NCBI RefSeq assembly: GCF_001514145.1
Contig: NZ_KQ948662.1
Span: 1-34,404, forward strand
Length of the DNA stretch: 34,404 nucleotides
Source: Streptomyces canus
GTDB lineage: Bacteria; Actinomycetota; Actinomycetes; Streptomycetales; Streptomycetaceae
Direction: 5' to 3'
Of the stretch, positions 29,551 to 34,404 are shown piece by piece. The notes below the pieces were generated by a model. It saw only the letters and a list, made by a program, of their open reading frames with translations, made no database searches and had not been told where the DNA came from. A program made the translations under genes and the position numbers. Every line of letters begins with the position of its first letter. The first letter of the stretch is position 1.

Positions 29551-31538
29551 ACGTCGCTGACATAGACGCCGGTGTTGCCGCTGTCGTCGTCCGTCTTCGC
29601 CCACCAGACGTTGGTCCACTCGCCGGACGTCTCGCGGCGGCCCAGGTTCGACTGGCAGTAGAAGTAGTTGGTGCCCGCGTTGAGGACACCGGCCTCGGCG
29701 CCGGAGGCGGTGTAGGACGTGGCGGTCTTCCAGACGGTGCAGTTGTACTTGCCGCCACCGATGGCGGTGCAGGCCGGGGCCGGGGTGCCGGCGCCGCCGT
29801 CCCCGGTCGTGCCTCCGTCCCCGGAGCCGCCGGAGCCACTGCCGCCGGACGAACCGTCCGAGCCGCCGCCCCCTGAGGTGCCACCGCCGGAGGAGTTGGC
29901 CGTGGCGGACGCGGAGGCCCGGCTCGTGGGCTTGGATCCCCCGTCGTCGCCGGACGTCTCCTCCGCGCTCGGGGTCTTCTTGTCGTCCCCACCCGTGGGC
30001 TCGGGACTGCTGGACCGGTCGGCGTCGGTGCGGGCGGAGGTGGAGGCCTTCGCCGTGGTGACGGTCGGGGTGGGACGGGCGTCGGCCTCGGCGTCACCCG
30101 AGTTGTTCAGCACGGCGACCGCTGTTCCGGCCACCGCGAGAACGACGGTGACCGCCGCGGCGACGAGCAGGACACGGCCCTTGCGACGGGACCGGGGCGC
30201 GGTGGTCATGGGGCCCGTCGGGAGCGGGTCGTGGAGCCCGGACGGCCCGTGACCGTGAGCCGGTGGCCCGGGTTGCCCCGGGCCACCGGTCCGAGAGGCG
30301 AACACGCCGGGGCCCTGCCCCGGCAGACCGGCCGCTCCGGGCGCACCCTCCTGGGAGCCGGACGCCACCCACCACGGCGCCGGGGCCCCGGCAGCAGCGT
30401 CCGGGGTGCCCTGTCCTGGAGTCCCGGGCTCGGCGGCCGCCGCGGGCGCGGTCGGTTGCGCGGCCACTGTCCCCGCCGTTTCGTGCTCACCGGGACCCTG
30501 GCCCTGCTCAGCCCTCTGCGCCGCCGACGGCCTCGTCGGGTCCGTCGGCCCGGGACCGGCCGATGCCACCGGCGCCGCCGGAGCGTCGGGTGCCGTCTCG
30601 GCCTGCTCCGCCGAACCCGGCGTACCCGTCGAAGCCGCCGTACCCCGCAAGGTCGTCGTAGGGCTGTCCGGCCCGGCCCCGTCCGCCACCGCCTGCAGCA
30701 GCCCGCGCGCCTCCACGGCCCCCGGGCGCGCCTCGGGACGCTTGTCCAGCAGGCGCTGGAGAACCGGGCCGAGGGGGCCGGCACGGCGGGATTCGGGGAG
30801 CGGTTCGCCGACGATCGCAGTGAGCGTGGAGAACGTCGACGTACGGCGGAACGGCGAGGCTCCCTCGACCGCCGCGTACAGCGTGGCGCCCAGGCCCCAC
30901 ACGTCGGAGGCCGGTCCCGGATCGGCACCCTGGGCGCGCTCGGGGGCCATGTAGTCCAGGGAGCCGACGAGATGACCGGTGCGGGTGAGGTTCGTGGCCG
31001 AGCCGTCGCCCGGATCGTCCATGGTGGCGATGCCGAAGTCGGTCAGCAGGACGCGGCCCGAGCGGTCGAGCAGGATGTTGCCGGGCTTGACGTCCCGGTG
31101 CAGTACGCCGGCTTCGTGGGCGGCGGCCAGCGCGTCCATGACCTTGGCGCCGATACCGGCCGCCTCACGCGGGTCGAGGGGGCCGCTCTTGCGCAGTACG
31201 GCGTCCAGGGACGGCCCGTCGACCAGCTCCATGACGATCAGCGGACGCCCGTCGACCTCGGCCACGTCGTGCACCGCGACGACGCCGGGATGCCGTACCC
31301 GGGCCGCCGCACGCGCCTCCCGCTGCATCCGCAACCGCAAATCCGCGAGTTCCGGGCCGTCGGCGTCGGTGTAGGTGCGCAGTTCCTTGACGGCGACCTC
31401 GCGGCCGAGGACCTCGTCGACGGCCCGCCAGACCACGCCCATGCCGCCGCGACCGAGCTGGGCCACGACACGATAACGCCCGGCCAGCAGCCGACCGGCG
31501 TCGTCCTGGCCCTTTCCGTTGGTCTCCCCCGAAGACAC
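29496..31538 (-). CDS. Transmembrane Ser/Thr protein kinase with extracellular C-terminal domain
   Basis: 680 residues from a GTG at 31538. The kinase domain is about 21-285: glycine loop GRGGMGVVW, Lys51 in VAVKEL, HRDVKPGNIL with Asp149, DFG at 167-169, APE at about 198-200. A Pro/Ala-rich linker (285-450) leads to one membrane helix (about 455-477, VLLVAAAVTVVLAVAGTAVAVL). The outside has a Ser/Gly-rich repeat region (about 540-585) and a compact end domain (588-680) with Cys590, Cys600, Cys628 and Cys680, rich in aromatic residues (NYFYC, VWWAKTDDD); it looks like a bacterial SH3-like sensor. It overlaps the neighbouring gene by 55 bases. Confidence 0.92.
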   Translation of the reverse strand: MSSGETNGKGQDDAGRLLAGRYRVVAQLGRGGMGVVWRAVDEVLGREVAVKELRTYTDADGPELADLRLRMQREARAAARVRHPGVVAVHDVAEVDGRPLIVMELVDGPSLDAVLRKSGPLDPREAAGIGAKVMDALAAAHEAGVLHRDVKPGNILLDRSGRVLLTDFGIATMDDPGDGSATNLTRTGHLVGSLDYMAPERAQGADPGPASDVWGLGATLYAAVEGASPFRRTSTFSTLTAIVGEPLPESRRAGPLGPVLQRLLDKRPEARPGAVEARGLLQAVADGAGPDSPTTTLRGTAASTGTPGSAEQAETAPDAPAAPVASAGPGPTDPTRPSAAQRAEQGQGPGEHETAGTVAAQPTAPAAAAEPGTPGQGTPDAAAGAPAPWWVASGSQEGAPGAAGLPGQGPGVFASRTGGPGQPGPPAHGHGPSGLHDPLPTGPMTTAPRSRRKGRVLLVAAAVTVVLAVAGTAVAVLNNSGDAEADARPTPTVTTAKASTSARTDADRSSSPEPTGGDDKKTPSAEETSGDDGGSKPTSRASASATANSSGGGTSGGGGSDGSSGGSGSGGSGDGGTTGDGGAGTPAPACTAIGGGKYNCTVWKTATSYTASGAEAGVLNAGTNYFYCQSNLGRRETSGEWTNVWWAKTDDDSGNTGVYVSDVYLKGGNNDEPVPGLPVC

Positions 31539-31656
31539 CGCTGCCCCGTTCCTGTGAACACGTCAATGCGTGCCGTACAGACTACGGGGCAGGGGTGACG
31601 ACTTCAGCCGGTGGTTGCGACCGTGACAGGGTCGCTACTTCTCCGCCTGCTTCGTG

Positions 31657-32961
31657 CTACTTCGTGGAGACGGTCAGGTCACCGCGCCGGGGCGCCGCGT
31701 AGCCCTCCAGGTCGGCGCGGGTCAGCCCCGTCAGCCGGACCACCTCGGCGATGTCGAGGGCGCCGCAGTCGAGACCGCGCAGCAGATAGCCGCTGAGCGC
31801 CTTGGCGGTGGCCGGCTCGTCCATGACGTCGCCGCCGACCCGGCCCGCGTACCGGGCAAGTCGGCCGGCGGCCTGCTCGAAGCCCTCCCGGTAGAAGGCG
31901 AACACGGCCGCGTACCGGGTGGGGAGGTGGCCGGGGTGCATGTCCCAGCCCTGGTAATAGGCGCGGGCCAGCGCCCGGCGCGTCAGGCCGTAGTGCAGTC
32001 GCCAGGCGTCGTGGACCTTCGCCGTCGGGCCGACCGGCAGGACGTTCGTGGAGCCGTCCGAGACCCGTACGCCGGTGCCCGCGGCCGCGACCTGCATGAT
32101 CGCCTTCGCGTGGTCGGCGGCGGGGTGGTCGCTCGCCTGGTGGGCGGCGGAGACGCCGAGGCAGGCGCTGTAGTCGAAGGTGCCGTAGTGCAGTCCGGTG
32201 GCGCGGCCCTCGGCGGCCTGGATCATACGAGCGACGGTGGCGGTGCCGTCGGTGGCGAGGATGGACTGGCTGGTCTCGATCTGGATCTCGAAGCCGAGCC
32301 GGCCGGAGTCCAGTCCGTGGGCCTTCTCGAAGGCCTCCAGGAGCCGGACGAACGCGGTGACCTGCTCGGCGTAGGTCACCTTCGGCAGGGTCAGCACCAG
32401 CCCTTCGGGCAGATGGCCCGCCGCCATGAGGCCCGTGAGGAAGATGTCGAGGGTCCGGATGCCGCGGTCCCGGACGGCCGCCTCCATGCACTTCATGCGG
32501 ATGCCCATGTACGGGGCCGCCGTGCCGTTCTTGTACGCCTCGGCGATCAGCCGTGCCGCGCGGGCCGCCGTCTCGTCCTCCTCGGCGTCCGGGCGCGGGC
32601 CGTAGCCGTCCTCGAAGTCGACGCGCAGGTCCTCGATCGGCTCGTGCTCCAGCTTGGCCCGCACGCGCGCGTAGACGGGCTCGGCGAGTGCGTCGGACAA
32701 CCCGAGGACGGCGGCGAAGGACGCGGCGTCCGGGGCGTGTTCGTCGAGGGCGGCGAGGGCCTTGTCACCCCAGGACCGGATGGTGTCGGAGGCGAAGGCG
32801 TCACCGGGGACGTAGACGGTGTGCACGGGCTGGCGGGTGCCGGGGTCTCCGGGGTAGCGGCGCTCCAGTTCGGCGTCGACCGGCGCGAGGGAGGCGCTGA
32901 TCTCCTCGCTGACGGCACCCGCGAGGCTCGTCGCCACCTGCTCCTGCTGGCCCTGACCCAT
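31657..32961 (-). CDS. DUF6986 / HpcH-HpaI aldolase-like protein
   Basis: 434 residues from ATG 32961 with GGAGG eight bases upstream. The phosphoenolpyruvate-binding barrel signature of the citrate-lyase beta/HpcH family is visible: VDFEDGYGPRP, then MGIRMKCME, LTLPKVTYAEQ and GFEIQIETSQS, with a C-terminal half containing TGLHYGTFDYSACLG. Actinobacterial proteins of this type are now called DUF6986, and I recall them near purine/allantoin or glyoxylate genes in Streptomyces, but no such gene is in this window. A role in C-C cleavage or condensation of a 2-oxo acid is inferred. A palindrome pair overlies its promoter. Confidence 0.8.
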   Translation of the reverse strand: MGQGQQEQVATSLAGAVSEEISASLAPVDAELERRYPGDPGTRQPVHTVYVPGDAFASDTIRSWGDKALAALDEHAPDAASFAAVLGLSDALAEPVYARVRAKLEHEPIEDLRVDFEDGYGPRPDAEEDETAARAARLIAEAYKNGTAAPYMGIRMKCMEAAVRDRGIRTLDIFLTGLMAAGHLPEGLVLTLPKVTYAEQVTAFVRLLEAFEKAHGLDSGRLGFEIQIETSQSILATDGTATVARMIQAAEGRATGLHYGTFDYSACLGVSAAHQASDHPAADHAKAIMQVAAAGTGVRVSDGSTNVLPVGPTAKVHDAWRLHYGLTRRALARAYYQGWDMHPGHLPTRYAAVFAFYREGFEQAAGRLARYAGRVGGDVMDEPATAKALSGYLLRGLDCGALDIAEVVRLTGLTRADLEGYAAPRRGDLTVSTK

Positions 32962-32977
32962 CCCACATCCTCCAGTT

Positions 32978-33013
32978 TTCCGCTCTACGGAATCAACAAT
33001 CCGTAGAGCGAAG
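32978..33013. promoter_or_regulatory. Paired IclR-like operator upstream of the DUF6986 gene
   Basis: TTCCG-CTCTA-CGGAA (32978-32992) is a perfect 5-5-5 palindrome. Its reverse form recurs with three mismatches at 32999-33013, giving an 11-bp inverted repeat overall (CGCTCTACGGA at 32981-32991 and TCCGTAGAGCG at 33000-33010, 8 bases apart). It covers the predicted start site of the promoter below, so a repressor is expected. The form is like IclR-family sites (TTCC...GGAA), as for the allantoin regulator AllR, but the protein is not identified. Confidence 0.6.
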
Positions 33014-33040
33014 TTATCCACGAAGCCTCCGGACGGTCAA
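33011..33040 (-). promoter_or_regulatory. Promoter of the DUF6986 gene
   Basis: On the minus strand TTGACC (33040-33035) and TAACTT (33016-33011) are separated by 18 bases. The predicted start falls around 33004, inside the palindrome pair, leaving about 40 bases of leader with GGAGG before ATG 32961. Confidence 0.55.
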
Positions 33041-33151
33041 CACCCCGTCCACAGCATGAGCCACCGCGTTCATTCGAGGCGCCGAGAACCCCTACGCCCT
33101 CTACCGCACTCCGGTTCGAACATTCATCCTGTCCCGTCGGGAGGGAACAAC

Positions 33152-34045
33152 ATGTCGGACACCCACAGAATGACGCGTCGCATGGGCCTCAGAACCGCCA
33201 TGGCCGCCGCCGTCACCGTGCCGCTGATGGGCACGCTGCCGGCCTCCGCCGCCAAGCCGACCAACCGCCGACTCGATGTCATGACGTTCAATCTCCGCTT
33301 CGCCAGCACCTCCGAACCCAACAGCTGGGCCGCCCGCCGTCCGGTGATGCGCCGGCTGTTACGTCAGGAGGCCCCTACCCTGATGGGCACCCAGGAAGGC
33401 CTCTACCAGCAACTGCGCGACATCCACGCCGACCTCGGACCGCACTACGACTGGATCGGCACCGGCCGCGAGGGCGGCAGCCACGACGAGTCCACGGCGA
33501 TCTTCTACGACACCCGGCGCCTGGCCCCGGTCGAGCACGACACGTACTGGCTCTCCGACACGCCCAGGGTCATCGGCTCGAACACCTGGGGTGGAGCGCT
33601 CCCCCGGATCGCCACATGGGTCCGCTTCCGGGACCGGGCCGCCGGCGGACGGGAGTTCCACGTCCTCAACACCCACTTCGACCATGTGGGCCAGTACGCG
33701 CGCGAGCGGTCCGCTGAGTTCCTCGGCCAGAAGATCGCCGAGTTCGACCGCTCGTCACCGGTGGTGGTGACCGGCGACTTCAACGCCACGGCCCACGACA
33801 ACCAGGCGTACGACACCCTGCTCGCCACGGGTCTCGTCGACACCTGGGACGCCGCCGTGGAACGCGGCAGGCAGTACGCCACCTTCCACGGCTACCAACC
33901 CCTCACCCCCGACGGCGACCGCATCGACTGGATCCTCACCTCGCCCGGCGCCACCGTCCACCGGGCCTCGATCAACACCTTCGCCATGAACGGGCAGTTC
34001 CCGAGCGACCACCTGCCGGTGCAGGCCACGCTCACCCTGGGATGA
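33152..34045 (+). CDS. Secreted endonuclease/exonuclease/phosphatase-family hydrolase
   Basis: 297 residues from ATG 33152 (GGGAGG seven bases upstream). The signal peptide has a twin-arginine-like start (TRRMGLRTAM), then a hydrophobic core and ASAA at about residue 34, so export via Tat or Sec. The EEP fold is clear: VMTFNLRF (Asn47), GTQEGLYQQ (Glu82), HVLNTHFDHVG, VVTGDFNAT and the C-terminal SDHLPVQATL. Such secreted proteins are often phosphodiesterases, sphingomyelinase-like or nucleases; the substrate is not known. Codon 70 is TTA (33359-33361), the only in-frame TTA codon I noticed, so translation may depend on the bldA tRNA. A bidirectional hairpin follows. Confidence 0.9.
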   Translation: MSDTHRMTRRMGLRTAMAAAVTVPLMGTLPASAAKPTNRRLDVMTFNLRFASTSEPNSWAARRPVMRRLLRQEAPTLMGTQEGLYQQLRDIHADLGPHYDWIGTGREGGSHDESTAIFYDTRRLAPVEHDTYWLSDTPRVIGSNTWGGALPRIATWVRFRDRAAGGREFHVLNTHFDHVGQYARERSAEFLGQKIAEFDRSSPVVVTGDFNATAHDNQAYDTLLATGLVDTWDAAVERGRQYATFHGYQPLTPDGDRIDWILTSPGATVHRASINTFAMNGQFPSDHLPVQATLTLG

Positions 34046-34047
34046 GC

Positions 34048-34087
34048 CGAGGCCCCCGCGACCGCGTCGGCGGTCACGGGGGCCTCG
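34048..34087. terminator. Bidirectional terminator between hydrolase and etfA
   Basis: 18-base arms (34048-34065 and 34070-34087) pair with a single mismatch around a 4-base loop, a very stable hairpin. The hydrolase stop is at 34045 and the leftward etfA stop at 34104, so it should serve both converging genes. Confidence 0.85.
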
Positions 34088-34103
34088 TACGCCCGGAGCG
34101 GGA

Positions 34104-34404
34104 TCAGCCCTTGCGGGTGTTGATCTCCTCGGTGAGGGCGGGGACGACGTCGAAGAGGTCGCCGACGACGCCGTAGTCGACGAGGTCGAAGATGGGGGCC
34201 TCGGCGTCCTTGTTGACGGCCACGATGGTCTTGGAGGTCTGCATGCCGGCGCGGTGCTGGATCGCGCCGGAGATGCCGTTGGCGATGTACAGCTGCGGGG
34301 AGACGGACTTGCCGGTCTGGCCGACCTGGTTGGTGTGCGGGTACCAGCCCGCGTCCACCGCGGCCCGGGAGGCGCCGACGGCCGCGCCGAGGGAGTCGGC
34401 GAGA
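34104..34404 (-). CDS. Electron transfer flavoprotein alpha subunit, C-terminal part (cut by window edge)
   Basis: The last about 100 residues of EtfA, with the rest beyond the right edge. The FAD-binding C-terminal domain is visible: LGAAVGASRAAVDAGW, HTNQVGQTGKSVSPQLYIA, NGISGAIQHRAGMQ, then AVNKDAEAPIF and DYGVVGDLFDVVP. These match the conserved ETF-alpha signature. EtfA pairs with EtfB to pass electrons from acyl-CoA dehydrogenases to the quinone pool. EtfB would be expected upstream, outside this window. Confidence 0.96.
   Translation of the reverse strand, partial: LADSLGAAVGASRAAVDAGWYPHTNQVGQTGKSVSPQLYIANGISGAIQHRAGMQTSKTIVAVNKDAEAPIFDLVDYGVVGDLFDVVPALTEEINTRKG

Noticed and set aside
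27637..29619. 660-codon open frame antisense to the LacI and YGSN-motif genes
   Set aside because: It is the high-GC mirror of two well-supported genes; its composition is Gly/Arg/His-rich with no recognisable domain.
29815..29895. Low-complexity GC repeat as a possible mobile or CRISPR-like repeat
   Set aside because: It is the coding region of the Gly/Ser-rich extracellular linker of the Ser/Thr kinase; no regular repeat-spacer structure exists.

Overview
The window looks like a chromosomal piece of a Streptomyces or close relative. G+C is very high with third-position G/C bias in every gene. Several probable leaderless promoters (TAnnnT followed 6-7 bases later by the start codon) and many GTG starts are seen. 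The families are typical of the genus: mycothiol-dependent MDMPI enzyme, F420-type (Ddn) oxidoreductase, DUF6332-like small membrane protein, Ser/Thr kinase with extracellular sensor. The only in-frame TTA codon I found lies in the secreted hydrolase near the right end. I see no rRNA, tRNA, CRISPR, insertion sequence, prophage or large repeat.

Layout. 1-8.4 kb is a set of small regulator/effector modules: a small membrane protein, an AraC regulator divergent from an MFS exporter, a conserved small protein divergent from a TetR regulator with two palindromic operators, a DJ-1/PfpI protein divergent from a LysR regulator, an MDMPI-type mycothiol enzyme, and a MarR regulator divergent from a 14-TM MFS drug exporter with a 27-bp palindromic operator. 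8.4-10.6 kb holds a small membrane protein and a NarL-type two-component system (overlapping kinase and regulator). 10.7-14.8 kb has a TetR regulator divergent from a Ddn-family F420 oxidoreductase, with a cluster of GAGAGC-N3-GCTCTC sites between them, then a geranylgeranyl-reductase-like flavoprotein and an M20 dipeptidase divergent from it. 14.8-16.6 kb has a metallo-beta-lactamase-fold hydrolase overlapping a protein-kinase-fold protein.

16.5-22.6 kb is a complete leftward oligopeptide/dipeptide ABC importer operon in the order permease C, binding lipoprotein, permease B, ATPase D, ATPase F, with a hairpin after the binding-protein gene and a possible 25-codon leader ORF at the front. 22.9-24.3 kb has a TmrB-like P-loop kinase fused to a Nudix domain and a 64-residue secreted protein. 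24.4-28.7 kb is a sugar module: secreted GH27 alpha-galactosidase with NPCBM domain, ROK sugar kinase with a NanK-like motif, and a divergent LacI regulator with a palindromic operator. 28.7-34.4 kb has a protein with a possible gamma-glutamylcyclotransferase-like motif, a transmembrane Ser/Thr kinase, a DUF6986/HpcH-type aldolase-like protein behind an IclR-like operator, a secreted endonuclease/exonuclease/phosphatase-family hydrolase, and the C-terminus of EtfA cut by the right edge.

I did not find one coherent undescribed system such as a defence island or biosynthetic cluster. The best leads are the TmrB-Nudix fusion, the F420 oxidoreductase/TetR operator array, the MBL-kinase overlapping pair (whose second gene also runs 100 bp antisense into the ABC operon), the DUF6986 operator architecture, and the bldA-type TTA codon in the secreted hydrolase. 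All functional assignments are from motif recognition by eye; no database search was run.
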